64,000 nucleotides of DNA, from positions 1-64,000 of the forward strand of contig NZ_LMTZ01000097.1 in NCBI RefSeq assembly GCF_001456025.1, written 5' to 3'. This DNA comes from Mastigocoleus testarum BC008 (GTDB taxonomy: Bacteria > Cyanobacteriota > Cyanobacteriia > Cyanobacteriales > Nostocaceae). The notes under the pieces are model-generated. The model had not been told where the DNA came from, made no database searches, and saw nothing but the letters and a program-made list of their open reading frames with translations. Shown one piece after another: positions 7,811-17,275 of the stretch (its first letter is position 1; each line of letters starts with the position of its first letter). The translations under genes and the position numbers were made by a program.

Positions 7811-10489
7811 ATGAAAAATATGTGGCGAGAATTAGTTTTTATATATAGACGCTATCTAAAAAGATGGATTGCAAGACTCTTAATAATGCTATTAACAGCA
7901 TGTCTTGTGGTAATCGAATCACCTGTTGGTGCGAATGTTCCTTCCAAGGGAAACTTATATAAAGGAAGATATCAAAACAGTAATTTGATTGTTAGTCAAG
8001 CAGATGTAGATAAACTTGCACAGCAAGGTCAAAAACTATATCAAACAGGAGATTTCGCTTCCGCAGTAAAATTATTACAGCAAGCAATTAATAAATTTGA
8101 ATTATCTGGAGACACCCTACATCAAGCAATCAGCTTGAGTAATCTTTCCTCAGCGTATCAAAAACTTGGATTGTGGGAAGATGCAGATTTGGCTGTTGCA
8201 ACTAGCTTAAATTTATTGCAAAGGTTAAATAGTTCATCAGAAAATTTAAGATACATCGCTAAAGCTTTAGATGTTCGAGGACATTTAGAGTTAGCTCGGG
8301 GACAGACACAAGTTGCACTTACAACTTGGAAAGAAGTAGGTGATATTTATAAATCCTTAGATGATACTTATAGTTTGATAAATAACCGTATTGGCCGGGC
8401 TCAAATTCTACAAATTTTAGGTCATTTTCGTCAAGCAAATCAAGTTTTAAATGGTTTAGAAGAAATTGTTAATAGTCAAGCAAATCCCATTTTAAAAGCT
8501 AAGCTATTACGCAGTTTAGGTAATATTGTAGCAGTGATTGACGACTTAAAAGAATCAAGCAGACTCTTAGAGTCAAGTTTAAAAAATGCTCAAGACTCAG
8601 GTTCAAATACAGAGATTAGTAAAACTTTATTAAGTCTGGCAAATTTAGCACGTATTCAACACAGAATGCCAGTAGCCGTAAACTATTATAAGCAAGCTAT
8701 AGAAAGGTCTAATAATTTTGATATACGTCTTCAATCTCAACTAAATTTACTCAGCTTACTTATCGATGTAAAACAATATCCTGATGTCTATTTATTAATA
8801 TCTCAAATTCAGCCTGAATTAAATTATTTACCCATTAGTCGTCCGGGAGTTAATGCCAAAATTAATTTTGTGCATAGCCTAATTAAATTAAGCAGTGAAG
8901 CAGGAGAAAATAGGAAATTATTTAAATCAATATCTTCATCTAAACCTGCTCAAATATTAGCAAAAGCAATTAAAGATGCTCGAAAATTAAAAGATAGACG
9001 GATAGAATCCTATGCAATTGGAACTTTGGGTGAATTATATAAACAAGATAAACGATTCTATGAAGCTGAAAAGTTAACGGAAAAAGCTTTATTTATTGCC
9101 CAAACTATTCATGCATTAGATATTACTTATCAGTGGGAATGGCAAATGGGACTTTTACTTCAGCAGAATGGGAAAACTCAGGACGCGATCGCTCACTATA
9201 AAAATGCGATTGAAACTCTTCAAGGGTTACGTAAGGATTTAATTTCAATTAATACAGATATTCAATTTTCTTTCACTCAAAGTGTTGAACCAGTATATCG
9301 AGAATTATTAGAATTACTCTTACAAGAAAAAGTACCTAATTCAGAAAATCTTAAGTTAGCTCGAAATACAATTGAATCACTACAATTAGCAGAACTTGAT
9401 GATTTTTTCCGTTCTGCATGTTTAGAACCTTCAGAAATTGTTGATACATTAATCGAAAAACAGGATTTCCATAGTGCTGTTATCTATCCGATTATTTTGT
9501 CAAAAAGCTTAGATGTAATTTTGAAGGTACCAGGTGAACCCGATTTACTTCATTATAAAACTGCCATCAATAAAGAAGAGTTGGAGAGTACTGTAGCTAA
9601 GCTTAGGGAATATTTAAAAAATGTCACTCGTACCGCTGATGTCAAACGGTTATCGGGGAAAGTTTATCAATGGATGATTAAACCCTTTGAAACCGAACTA
9701 GCAAAGAGTGGAATTAAAACCTTGGTTTTTGTCTTAGATGGAGAACTAAGAAATATTCCTATGTCCGTTCTGTACGATGGACAGCAAGATAAATATTTAA
9801 TCGAAAAATATGCAATTACTATAACTCCTGGATTACAACTTTTAGATACTGAAATCCGACAGAAACTAGCACTAAATGTTTTGACAGGTGGAGTAGATCG
9901 AGAAATTTCCGTGGACGGTAAAACATTTCCTCCACTTACTAACGTTGAACGAGAACTAAAAAATATTCAGTCAGAAGTATCAAACAGTAAAATACTTGTT
10001 AATCAAAAATTTACTGAAGTTAATTTACATAATCAATTACAAACCATTCCATTTTCAGTTGTTCATTTGGCGACCCACGGTGAGTTTAGTTCCGATCCAC
10101 AAAATACCTTTATTTTGACCTGGAATGAGTTACTAAAATCAAGAAAATTTGATAATCTTTTGAGGGAAACCAATGGATACAATAGCTTCCAAGACCCCAA
10201 CAGTATCGATTTACTTGTCCTTAGCGCTTGTCAGACAGCACAAGGTGATCGAAGAGCAGCTTTAGGATTAGCTGGGGTTGCTCTTAAGGCTGGTGCGAGA
10301 TCTACGATCGCAACACTATGGTCAGTGGATGATGAATCTACAGCCGATTTAATGAATAAATTTTATAGTGAATTAAAAACTGGAGTAAATAAAACCGAAG
10401 CGCTTCATCAGGCTCAATTAGCTACTTTGGATCGAGAAAAACGTCCTTATTTTTGGGCTCCTTTCGTTTTGATGGGTAATTGGCTTTGA
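7811..10489 (+). CDS. CHAT-domain TPR protein (HetF-like caspase fold), copy 1
   Basis: An 892-residue protein with an N-terminal signal anchor (about residues 20-38, LLIMLLTACLVVI), a long array of TPR-like helical repeats (about 55-480) and a C-terminal CHAT domain. The caspase-type dyad is visible: His756 in HLATHGEF and Cys807 in LVLSACQTAQG. CHAT proteases (Caspase HetF Associated with TPRs) are clan CD cysteine peptidases; cyanobacterial HetF affects heterocyst patterning and division. Substrate unknown. Its closest relative in the window is the gene at 17479-20082, similar from the TPRs to the C-terminal GNWL. Probable periplasmic or membrane-tethered location is inferred. Confidence 0.9.
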   Translation: MKNMWRELVFIYRRYLKRWIARLLIMLLTACLVVIESPVGANVPSKGNLYKGRYQNSNLIVSQADVDKLAQQGQKLYQTGDFASAVKLLQQAINKFELSGDTLHQAISLSNLSSAYQKLGLWEDADLAVATSLNLLQRLNSSSENLRYIAKALDVRGHLELARGQTQVALTTWKEVGDIYKSLDDTYSLINNRIGRAQILQILGHFRQANQVLNGLEEIVNSQANPILKAKLLRSLGNIVAVIDDLKESSRLLESSLKNAQDSGSNTEISKTLLSLANLARIQHRMPVAVNYYKQAIERSNNFDIRLQSQLNLLSLLIDVKQYPDVYLLISQIQPELNYLPISRPGVNAKINFVHSLIKLSSEAGENRKLFKSISSSKPAQILAKAIKDARKLKDRRIESYAIGTLGELYKQDKRFYEAEKLTEKALFIAQTIHALDITYQWEWQMGLLLQQNGKTQDAIAHYKNAIETLQGLRKDLISINTDIQFSFTQSVEPVYRELLELLLQEKVPNSENLKLARNTIESLQLAELDDFFRSACLEPSEIVDTLIEKQDFHSAVIYPIILSKSLDVILKVPGEPDLLHYKTAINKEELESTVAKLREYLKNVTRTADVKRLSGKVYQWMIKPFETELAKSGIKTLVFVLDGELRNIPMSVLYDGQQDKYLIEKYAITITPGLQLLDTEIRQKLALNVLTGGVDREISVDGKTFPPLTNVERELKNIQSEVSNSKILVNQKFTEVNLHNQLQTIPFSVVHLATHGEFSSDPQNTFILTWNELLKSRKFDNLLRETNGYNSFQDPNSIDLLVLSACQTAQGDRRAALGLAGVALKAGARSTIATLWSVDDESTADLMNKFYSELKTGVNKTEALHQAQLATLDREKRPYFWAPFVLMGNWL

Positions 10490-10509
10490 TGGTGTTGGAA
10501 TATTCAATT

Positions 10510-10545
10510 GGTTGACAGTTAAATGTAAACTATCAGCTGTCAGCC
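10510..10545. terminator. Hairpin between the CHAT and phosphatase genes
   Basis: GGTTGACAG (10510-10518) pairs with CTGTCAGCC (10537-10545). There is no U-run downstream, so it may be a weak terminator or mRNA-processing hairpin rather than a classical intrinsic terminator. Confidence 0.35.
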
Positions 10546-10580
10546 ATTATTAATGATTCATTATTAAGGACTTTATTCCA

Positions 10581-11462
10581 ATGTCCACAACACCAACTCC
10601 TCGTCAAATTTTAGAAACTCTACTCCCCCATCTCAGAGTTGCAGCTGGTTATGCTCGTTTTCTCCAACCAAAAATTGCTGCACTTCCCGATAAGGACACC
10701 ACAGATGGTAACTTTTTTGCTGCAGCACTCACTGATGCAGATTTAGCAATTCAGAATTTTGTGGAAGTCGCAATGTTAGGTAGTTTCCCAAATACTAGAT
10801 TTTATGGCGAAGAATACCAGAGTTCTCCTAATACTGGGTACTTCCGTGCAATTGATTTAGGAGAGCAAGATGACTATTTAGTAACTCTTGACCCAATTGA
10901 TGGTACTAAATATTACATGGATGGGCATTCTAATTATCAAATCATTCTCACCGTGTTGAATGCAGATGATTATGAAGCGGTACTAGCAATTTCCCCTGCA
11001 CAGAATATTTATTTCTATGCTTTGAGGGGTGAAGGTGCTTTTAAGGGTCAGCTTGACATGAGTTTAGAAGAATGTTCTCCCCTGACGGTAAGCTCAAATC
11101 CCGAACCAACTATATTGTTGGGAACGAAAATGGGCGCGTTAGCACCAACACTTAAAAACAAATATCAAGTAATAGATCCCAATGTTGATTATTCAAGCTC
11201 TGTGCAAGTTCCCAACTTGAATGGTATGTTCGTTGGTCTATTAAGTGGAACAGTGAAACAAAGCGGTCAATTTATTGATGGTGGAGCATTGGCTTTTTTA
11301 GCAAGGGAAGCAGGTTTTATTGTTACGACTTTAGATGGTTCGCCTTTACCTCCTTTGCATACCTGTAAAAATTATTGTTTACCTGGGTTAGTAATTGCTA
11401 CTTCTAAAACAGTTCATCAAGATTTACTTGAAGCCACAAGCATAGTACAAATGCGATCTTAA
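10581..11462 (+). CDS. Inositol monophosphatase / CysQ-like phosphatase family protein
   Basis: A 293-residue member of the Mg2+-dependent, Li+-sensitive phosphatase superfamily (inositol monophosphatase, fructose-1,6-bisphosphatase, 3'(2'),5'-bisphosphate nucleotidase). The metal-binding signatures are visible: the Glu of GEEYQSS and the DPIDGT motif. The second family motif is degenerate (QFIDGGALAFLAREAG, lacking the usual Trp-Asp but retaining Asp). The substrate, whether inositol phosphate, PAP or another sugar phosphate, cannot be fixed from sequence. It lies 91 bp after the CHAT gene on the same strand, separated by a hairpin. Confidence 0.85.
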   Translation: MSTTPTPRQILETLLPHLRVAAGYARFLQPKIAALPDKDTTDGNFFAAALTDADLAIQNFVEVAMLGSFPNTRFYGEEYQSSPNTGYFRAIDLGEQDDYLVTLDPIDGTKYYMDGHSNYQIILTVLNADDYEAVLAISPAQNIYFYALRGEGAFKGQLDMSLEECSPLTVSSNPEPTILLGTKMGALAPTLKNKYQVIDPNVDYSSSVQVPNLNGMFVGLLSGTVKQSGQFIDGGALAFLAREAGFIVTTLDGSPLPPLHTCKNYCLPGLVIATSKTVHQDLLEATSIVQMRS

Positions 11463-11503
11463 TTAATAAAATTAATCGGGGGAATTTTCTTTTTTTTTGT
11501 TAC

Positions 11504-11554
11504 CCATTACCAATTACCCATTACCAATTACCAATTACCAATTACCCATTACCA
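11504..11554. repeat. STRR heptamer array (TTACCAA/TTACCCA)
   Basis: About seven consecutive 7-bp units of TTACCAA or TTACCCA directly in front of the S4-domain gene. This is the short tandemly repeated repetitive sequence type known from heterocystous cyanobacteria. The last unit runs into the start codon at 11555. Confidence 0.9.
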
Positions 11555-11782
11555 ATGAACGATCAAAACATAATTAAACTCGACCAATTCTTGAAACTCA
11601 TAGGTGTAGCCTCAACTGGAGGACAAGCCAAAATGATGATTTTTGATGGTGCTGTCAAAGTAAATGATGTCGTTGAAACCCGGAGAGGAAGAAAATTAGT
11701 ATCGGGTGATAAGGTAACAGTGAAGCAAGAAATTTCTATTAATGGTGTTACCTCATTTGATGTGGCGAGTTTTATCAATTAA
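11555..11782 (+). CDS. S4-domain RNA-binding protein (YbcJ-like)
   Basis: A 75-residue single S4 domain: the helix KLDQFLKLIGVASTGGQAK and the loop DGAVKVNDVVETRRGRKLVSGD carry the S4 signature (xVxVNGxxxxRRGxKL) used to bind structured RNA, commonly rRNA. The size matches the YbcJ/RNA-binding S4-related family. The heptamer array abuts the ATG and no normal Shine-Dalgarno is visible, so translation is probably weak or uses the array sequence. Another heptamer array lies right after the stop codon. Confidence 0.85.
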   Translation: MNDQNIIKLDQFLKLIGVASTGGQAKMMIFDGAVKVNDVVETRRGRKLVSGDKVTVKQEISINGVTSFDVASFIN

Positions 11783-11797
11783 AGGAATGTAAAAACT

Positions 11798-11838
11798 TCT
11801 TACTTATTACTTATTACTTATTACTTATTACTTATTAC
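11798..11838. repeat. STRR heptamer array (TTACTTA)
   Basis: Five to six units of TTACTTA/TTATTAC between the convergent S4 and DUF4342 genes. The array reaches the stop codon of the minus-strand gene (11835). Confidence 0.88.
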
Positions 11839-12089
11839 TCGTCTACCTTCTCGAAGACGATTGTACTATGGGTTACTAGGGCTGCGATCGCGCCGATAGC
11901 AGCCAATTGAGGTGCAAGCAAAGCCCCAACAACTCCCAAGGTCAGAGGTATGTCGATTAAGGTTTTGCCATCCTCGTTCTTGATAATGATACGGCGTATG
12001 TTACCTTTACGGACTAACTCCTTGATTTGGCTCAGAAGTTTATCACCACTTACTTTTAACTCTTGGGTATGGATTTTTTTTTCGCTCAT
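11835..12089 (-). CDS. DUF4342 domain protein
   Basis: An 84-residue protein with the DUF4342 pattern: a helical basic N-terminus (LLSQIKELVRKGNIRRIIIKNEDGKTLIDIPL) followed by a hydrophobic Gly/Ala-rich segment (LGVVGALLAPQLAAIGAIAALVT), ending TIVFEKVDE. Families of this type occur in bacteria as small, probably membrane-associated proteins of unknown function. ATG at 12089. Converges with the S4 gene. Confidence 0.8.
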   Translation of the reverse strand: MSEKKIHTQELKVSGDKLLSQIKELVRKGNIRRIIIKNEDGKTLIDIPLTLGVVGALLAPQLAAIGAIAALVTHSTIVFEKVDE

Positions 12090-12191
12090 TTCAATGTTCT
12101 TCAGCTCAATATCACTAATATAACAATCCTAAATGACAGCCGAAATCAAACCCCTTGAAATCAAACACCCGCGAGAAGCAACATCCCCAAA

Positions 12192-13178
12192 TCAAATCTT
12201 AGGAGAGCTAAGTCCACCTAATAAAATCAACCACCATGGTATTTTCAAATCGGGAATCAGCGACGAATAATTTCTAAGTGCTGGTAACGCAGAAGGTAGT
12301 ACAAAGCGAAGAGAACGGAGCGATGCAGGAAGATTTCCATCCCGATCTGCTATTCCATAATGCTTAGCTAGTTCGGCGACAATTTGTACCCGTCCGGTGT
12401 GACGCATTATATTTGCATTTGGTTCGGAAGCCAGCATAGCGATCGCTCGTCCTGTTAGTAGAGGAGTTTCCCAATTGTAGCGATCGCCAAATATTCTACT
12501 TTGAGGGTCGCTCATATTTTTCTCTTTAATTTCATTGGCAATGCTGGAAATATGCTCTGTACCAACAATACCAGGCCAAATTGAAATGGAAGCGACATTA
12601 TAGGATTTTAATTCGACAGCCATATCAGCAGCTAAGCGATCGCATGCAGCTTTTCCCGCACCATATGCTGCACCAAAGATATAAGACATCCCACCCCAAG
12701 AGGAAATAGTGCAAATCAAACCTGAGAGATTTTTAGTCATCATCCGAGCAGCAAAAATACTGGCGACGTAGTGACTGCGAAGACCAACGTTATTTCCTGC
12801 ATCCCATAAATTTGGTTCGCAATCCCAAAATGGTTTTCCTTGAGCGTCTCTCAATGCTCTGACGCCGGAATAAGCATTATTGACCAATAGATCTAATTGT
12901 CCACTTTGCTCGTCCTGAATGCGTTCGAATAGTAAGCGCACCTGCTCGTCATCGCTATGGTCTACTCGAATGGGAATGCAAACACCACCGGCAGACTCAA
13001 CTGCTGCTTGGGTATCATTCAAAGTACCTGAGATATCGCCATCGGAATCAGAATCACTGAGGCTGCGTCCTGTAATGTAAACAGTTGCGCCTGCTTCACC
13101 CAGCCCAATTGCAATTCCTTTTCCAATTCCCCGCGTAGCACCTGTCACTAGTGCGACTTTACCTTCAAGATTTTTCAC
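12192..13178 (-). CDS. SDR oxidoreductase (DHRS1-like)
   Basis: A classical short-chain dehydrogenase/reductase with the cofactor motif TGATRGIG (12-19), a structural NNAY motif (100-103), a catalytic serine near 159-160 (CTISSWGG) and YxxxK (Tyr172, Lys176). At 328 residues it is longer than the usual 250, with a C-terminal extension ending in a hydrophobic stretch (WWLILLGGL). This fits the DHRS1-type branch of SDRs. Residues 41-48 form an SDSDSDGD acidic run inside the N-terminal fold. NAD(P)-dependent reduction of a carbonyl is expected; the substrate is unknown. The start codon is GTG. Confidence 0.88.
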   Translation of the reverse strand: MKNLEGKVALVTGATRGIGKGIAIGLGEAGATVYITGRSLSDSDSDGDISGTLNDTQAAVESAGGVCIPIRVDHSDDEQVRLLFERIQDEQSGQLDLLVNNAYSGVRALRDAQGKPFWDCEPNLWDAGNNVGLRSHYVASIFAARMMTKNLSGLICTISSWGGMSYIFGAAYGAGKAACDRLAADMAVELKSYNVASISIWPGIVGTEHISSIANEIKEKNMSDPQSRIFGDRYNWETPLLTGRAIAMLASEPNANIMRHTGRVQIVAELAKHYGIADRDGNLPASLRSLRFVLPSALPALRNYSSLIPDLKIPWWLILLGGLSSPKI

Positions 13179-13990
13179 TTGTGCTTTTCTAGCTGCTTAA
13201 TCATATGTCTGTCTCATATATATTAGACTTCTTTGGGAAAATATACCTTAAATATAAGGTTTTATATGCTAAATTTTGAGGTATTCTAGATAATATGGGA
13301 TTGTTTTTGTTAATACCAACGTGTAAAGATTCATTGCGAATAAAGCAGGTAGTTTGAAAGTGGTGATAAATTAATAATTGAAGCTTGAGAAGCTTCCCTG
13401 GCAGAGACAACAGCCAACGTTGTTTAGTTCAAATTAGTTAAGAGGTAAAAAAGCTGTTTCATCATCTGTCTCGTAACCCAACTGCAACACCCGACGCGAA
13501 AACTTATATTTCCTCATGTTGTTGAATAGGGGGCAATACAACTGGATTATAACTCTATTTCTAGGTTTAAGTTATTCATTCAGTGCAACCCCATTTATAA
13601 GGATTAGAAAGAGGAAATTACTAAGTGATTAGTAGCTTGGGTGTTGTTGTTTTAAAATTTAGTTTATAAAGATAAAAATTTAGTTATTAGAGCTAATCGC
13701 ATCAATAATATTACAGCTTTAATCGACAAATTTAGTTAATAAATTCTATTATTATTAATTTAATTTGGATTCCAAAATATTCAAGTTATTAATCTTTATA
13801 GTAGTTCGAAATATACTCGGTATTCATAGGAAATACTTCACTGATTTGTGTTGTTGTAGCTCACACCTATGCCTACCGTAAAATTTCTGTTGCCTGTTTC
13901 CTGTTCTTTCTACTCCATATCTAACTTAATGTTTATTATTAGTAGATTTTGGGAATTCTGGAACTGTAGCGCACAGACGGAAATTTATTC
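13179..13990. other. 812-bp AT-rich intergenic region
   Basis: Between divergent SDR and cyclase genes. Weak minus-strand frames do not look coding. It presumably holds both promoters, but I cannot place them with confidence. No tandem array or strong hairpin was seen. Confidence 0.4.
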
Positions 13991-16192
13991 ATGTGGGTGA
14001 GCCTAAAAGAGTTAATGTGGCAATGGCGCGGTGTTTTAATTGCTTCTCCTAGTGTTGCTTTGTTATTGATTGGATTGCGCTTGGCTGGGTTGCTACAATC
14101 TTTGGAATTGGCTGCTTGGGATCAATTTTTTCGCTTGCGCCCCTCAGAAACAGTTGATTCGCCCATTACAATTGTTGAGATGAACGAATCAGATATACGA
14201 AAGCTAGGATGGCCTTTATCAGATGCAAAGCTTGCTCGTTTATTATCGGTCATTAAACAACATAAACCTAGAGTTATTGGACTTGATTTTTACCGCGATT
14301 TACCAGTAGAACCTGGATTCGAGGAGCTAGAAAAGGTTTTTGCATCCACGCCAAATTTATTTGCAATTCATAAGGTGATAGGTAGTACCGTTGGTTTCGG
14401 AGTAAATCCACCAACAAAGTTAAGGGAGTTAGGGCAGGTAAGTGCTTCTGATATAGTGGTAGACCAAGATGGTAGAGTAAGAAGAAATTTATTATCTGTT
14501 GAAAATAAAGATGGCGAAATTACTTTGGGTTTGGGAACGCAGTTAGCTTTAAGTTATCTGGAAGCCGAGGGGATTAGTTTAGAAATTATTGACGAACAAG
14601 CTAGTAAACTCAAACTTGGTAAAGGAATTTTTATTGAATTAGATGAAAATGATGGTGGTTATATCAGAAATGATATTGGTGGTTATCAGATATTAGCTAA
14701 CTTCCACAATCTTCGTGCTGGTTTTCCCACAATTTCCATGAGTCAGGTTTTAGAAGGGAAAATAACAGCTAAATTTATTCGCGATCGCATAGTTTTAATT
14801 GGACCAACTGCTGAAAGCCTGGGGGATTTTTTTTATACTCCCTATCGCGACAGGAGTAGTGGAGTTTCAATTCACGCTGATATTGCTAGTCAAATAATTA
14901 GCGCAGCTAAAGAAGGTCGTCCGCAAATTCAGGTGTGGTCTGACACCTATGAATACTTATGGATTGCAATCTGGTCATTGGTCGGAGCTACATTAAGTTG
15001 GGCGCAGCGCTACAAAAAACAAACTCGTTGGTCCCATCTGTCTAGTAGCTTGATTATTTTATTATTGGGGACTTGTTTGCTTGGTGGAAGTTATTTAGCT
15101 TTCTGGAAAGCAGCGCTGTGGATTCCTGTTGTCCCAGGATTTTTAGCTTTATTTGGTGGTGCGACTACCGTTACAGGAATCGTTGCTCGCGACTCATCAA
15201 AAATGCGGCAAACTTTTGGTCGTTATCTCACAAATGAGGTGGTTGCAACTTTGTTGGAAACATCAGAAGGTTTAAAAATTGGCGGAGAAAAGAAACATGT
15301 GACAGTTTTAATTTCTGATTTGCGAGGATTTTCCGCTATGTCGGAACAGGTTTCTCCAGAAAAAGTATTAGAGATTATCAATCTGTATTTGGCAGAAATG
15401 ACTGATACTATCAACCACTACAAAGGTACGATTAACGATTTTATGGGCGATGGTATCTTTGTGATGTTTGGTGCACCGGTTTCATTTGCAGATAATGCAC
15501 AACGCGCTGTCAGCTGCGCCATTTCTATGCAGTTAGCAATGGATGGAATCAATCAAAAATTATTACAAATGCAATTACCACCTTTGGAAATGGGTATTGG
15601 TATCCATTCAGGGGAAGTATTAGCGGGAAGTATTGGTTCTTATCAGCGCGCTAAGTACACTGTCATGGGTAGTAATGTTAACCTTGCAGCTCGGATTGAA
15701 ACTTATACCGTCGGTGGACAGATACTTGTATCTCAAGAGACTCTCGACGCAGTGGGAGAAATTATGCGGATTTCTGGAGAATTGCAGGTACAGCCTAAAG
15801 GATTCACCAATCCAATTACAATTTATGAGGTGGAGGGAATTGGTGGTAAGTACAACTTGTTTTTGCAAGATAAAAAAGAATCTCTCAAAGTTTTAGCAAC
15901 CAAGATACTTGTAAAATATCGAGTGACTCAAGGAAAACATATTTCCGATAAAGTGTTGCAAGGTTGGTTAGTCAAATTATCGTTGGATAGTGCTGACATA
16001 TGCACGGGAGAACCATTACAAGTTCTCAGCAATCTTCGGGTTCAACTTGCGACAGATGACGAAAAATTAAATCATCAACAAATATATGCCAAAGTAGTTA
16101 AAGTATTGGATGAAAAGCAAAACTATTTTCGTCTTCGTTTTACTGCATTACCTACAGATATTAAAGTTTGCTTTCAAGATTTGTGTGAATGA
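13991..16192 (+). CDS. CHASE2-domain class III nucleotide cyclase
   Basis: A 733-residue membrane receptor cyclase. Order: transmembrane helix (about 16-36); extracytoplasmic CHASE2 sensor (about 40-310); three membrane helices (about 321-397); class III cyclase domain (about 430-615); and a C-terminal ~110-residue beta-rich region that could be PilZ-like. Metal-binding Asp443 (VLISDLRGF) and Asp487 (FMGDGIF) are present, as is the transition-state Arg568 (NLAARIE). The purine-selecting positions are unusual: Asp483 where Lys is typical, and Thr557 (YTVMG) as in class IIIb, so product specificity (cAMP or other) is uncertain. Convergent with a DUF928 and a CHAT gene. Confidence 0.9.
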   Translation: MWVSLKELMWQWRGVLIASPSVALLLIGLRLAGLLQSLELAAWDQFFRLRPSETVDSPITIVEMNESDIRKLGWPLSDAKLARLLSVIKQHKPRVIGLDFYRDLPVEPGFEELEKVFASTPNLFAIHKVIGSTVGFGVNPPTKLRELGQVSASDIVVDQDGRVRRNLLSVENKDGEITLGLGTQLALSYLEAEGISLEIIDEQASKLKLGKGIFIELDENDGGYIRNDIGGYQILANFHNLRAGFPTISMSQVLEGKITAKFIRDRIVLIGPTAESLGDFFYTPYRDRSSGVSIHADIASQIISAAKEGRPQIQVWSDTYEYLWIAIWSLVGATLSWAQRYKKQTRWSHLSSSLIILLLGTCLLGGSYLAFWKAALWIPVVPGFLALFGGATTVTGIVARDSSKMRQTFGRYLTNEVVATLLETSEGLKIGGEKKHVTVLISDLRGFSAMSEQVSPEKVLEIINLYLAEMTDTINHYKGTINDFMGDGIFVMFGAPVSFADNAQRAVSCAISMQLAMDGINQKLLQMQLPPLEMGIGIHSGEVLAGSIGSYQRAKYTVMGSNVNLAARIETYTVGGQILVSQETLDAVGEIMRISGELQVQPKGFTNPITIYEVEGIGGKYNLFLQDKKESLKVLATKILVKYRVTQGKHISDKVLQGWLVKLSLDSADICTGEPLQVLSNLRVQLATDDEKLNHQQIYAKVVKVLDEKQNYFRLRFTALPTDIKVCFQDLCE

Positions 16193-16228
16193 TATAGGAT
16201 TCCTACAAATATGAATTTATCACATGGT

Positions 16229-16264
16229 TTGTAGTTGTGCTTTAGCGCTGAAGCGCAACTACAA
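16229..16264. terminator. Hairpin between convergent genes, related to MITE cores
   Basis: TTGTAGTTGTGCTT (16229-16242) pairs with AAGCGCAACTACAA (16251-16264). It lies between the convergent cyclase and DUF928 genes and could terminate either. The sequence is related to the GTAGTAGCGCTTTAGCGC core of the MITE-like elements at 2320, 48430 and 51787. Confidence 0.5.
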
Positions 16265-16300
16265 GCATTTTTACAAGTAATTAGGCAAACCTGATATTAT

Positions 16301-17104
16301 TTATTGGATCCCTTTATGTTGTAATGGAGTCTTAGCGATCGCATCTAAACCAACAGATTCCAGTAAGCTTTCCCAAGCTGTAGCAATTTCCAAATTCTCT
16401 GGTTGAGAAACTTTGAGTGCAGCGAGATTCGATACAGCCTCAAACCAATATCCGGATTCGCTATAAAGTATAACTTGTTCCAAAGATTTTGGTTTATCTA
16501 GCTGATTTGTCAATTTAGAATTGGGTGAAATTCGGCGTACTAATCCTTCTACAAAAGGGTTTTTAGGACCAGTTTGTTGACAAACTATTGATATTACAAA
16601 TCGGTAATCTTGATCTATTTCTAACCCTGGCTCTGTTTTAGCTAAGGTAAAACTAATAATTTCTGGAGTATTTGCTACATTTACTTCCGTTTGATAAATT
16701 CCCTCTCCTTCCTCATTTTCTAAAGTGAATTCCACAGCTTTGGCTGAAGTTGGAGGGATATAAACCATAAAACTTGGGTGACTTGATGCTGTTAATCCCA
16801 GTTTTGAGGATGGTAATAATGGTACTAAAGTTTTATCAATAGTTTGACTTTTAACTCCAAGAGAACTTATTTCCTCTGACGCTTCGCACATACCGTTATC
16901 CCGTCTACCACCTCCAACCGTCACTTTAGGTTTTCTTTCACCTTTACGAGGTTTAAAGGTTACTTTTGACTGCTTATTGGTAGTTTTTTCAGAAGTAGCA
17001 CCCTGTGCTTGAGCTTGTCCTATACTGTTGGGAATAGAACCGCATTGCAGTGACATCGTGGTTGCAAACAGTACAAGCAAGCGAGTGATTCCGATCTGAT
17101 TCAT
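16301..17104 (-). CDS. DUF928 secreted protein
   Basis: A 267-residue exported protein with an N-terminal signal sequence (LLVLFATTMSLQCGS, cleavage near QAQA-Q). The DUF928 pattern follows: a Gly/Arg motif VGGGRRDNGMC, LVPLLPSSKLGLTASSHPSFMVYIPP, an immunoglobulin-like beta region, and the paired Cys in VISIVCQQ. The function of the family is unknown. In my recollection DUF928 genes often neighbour CHAT-TPR and CHASE2 genes in cyanobacteria, as here: this gene lies between a CHASE2-cyclase and a CHAT gene. It reads in the same direction as the CHAT gene, which lies upstream beyond a MITE-like insertion. Confidence 0.85.
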   Translation of the reverse strand: MNQIGITRLLVLFATTMSLQCGSIPNSIGQAQAQGATSEKTTNKQSKVTFKPRKGERKPKVTVGGGRRDNGMCEASEEISSLGVKSQTIDKTLVPLLPSSKLGLTASSHPSFMVYIPPTSAKAVEFTLENEEGEGIYQTEVNVANTPEIISFTLAKTEPGLEIDQDYRFVISIVCQQTGPKNPFVEGLVRRISPNSKLTNQLDKPKSLEQVILYSESGYWFEAVSNLAALKVSQPENLEIATAWESLLESVGLDAIAKTPLQHKGIQ

Positions 17105-17275
17105 ATTAAATTTATATTTAAATTTGTGTTGCTATATAGCCGTCCAAGAACATAATTCCCAGAATTAAGAAATAGATCACAGATGTAGAAATTATCAACA
17201 ACTAAATTTCATCAATGTAGCTTTAGTTATGAATATTCCTTATTTTTCATTCCCAAACTTCTTATTTTTAGTTAC

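Noticed and set aside
13201..13410. 69-codon minus-strand frame upstream of the SDR gene
   Set aside because: Composition looks like translated AT-rich spacer; no ribosome-binding site or family pattern.
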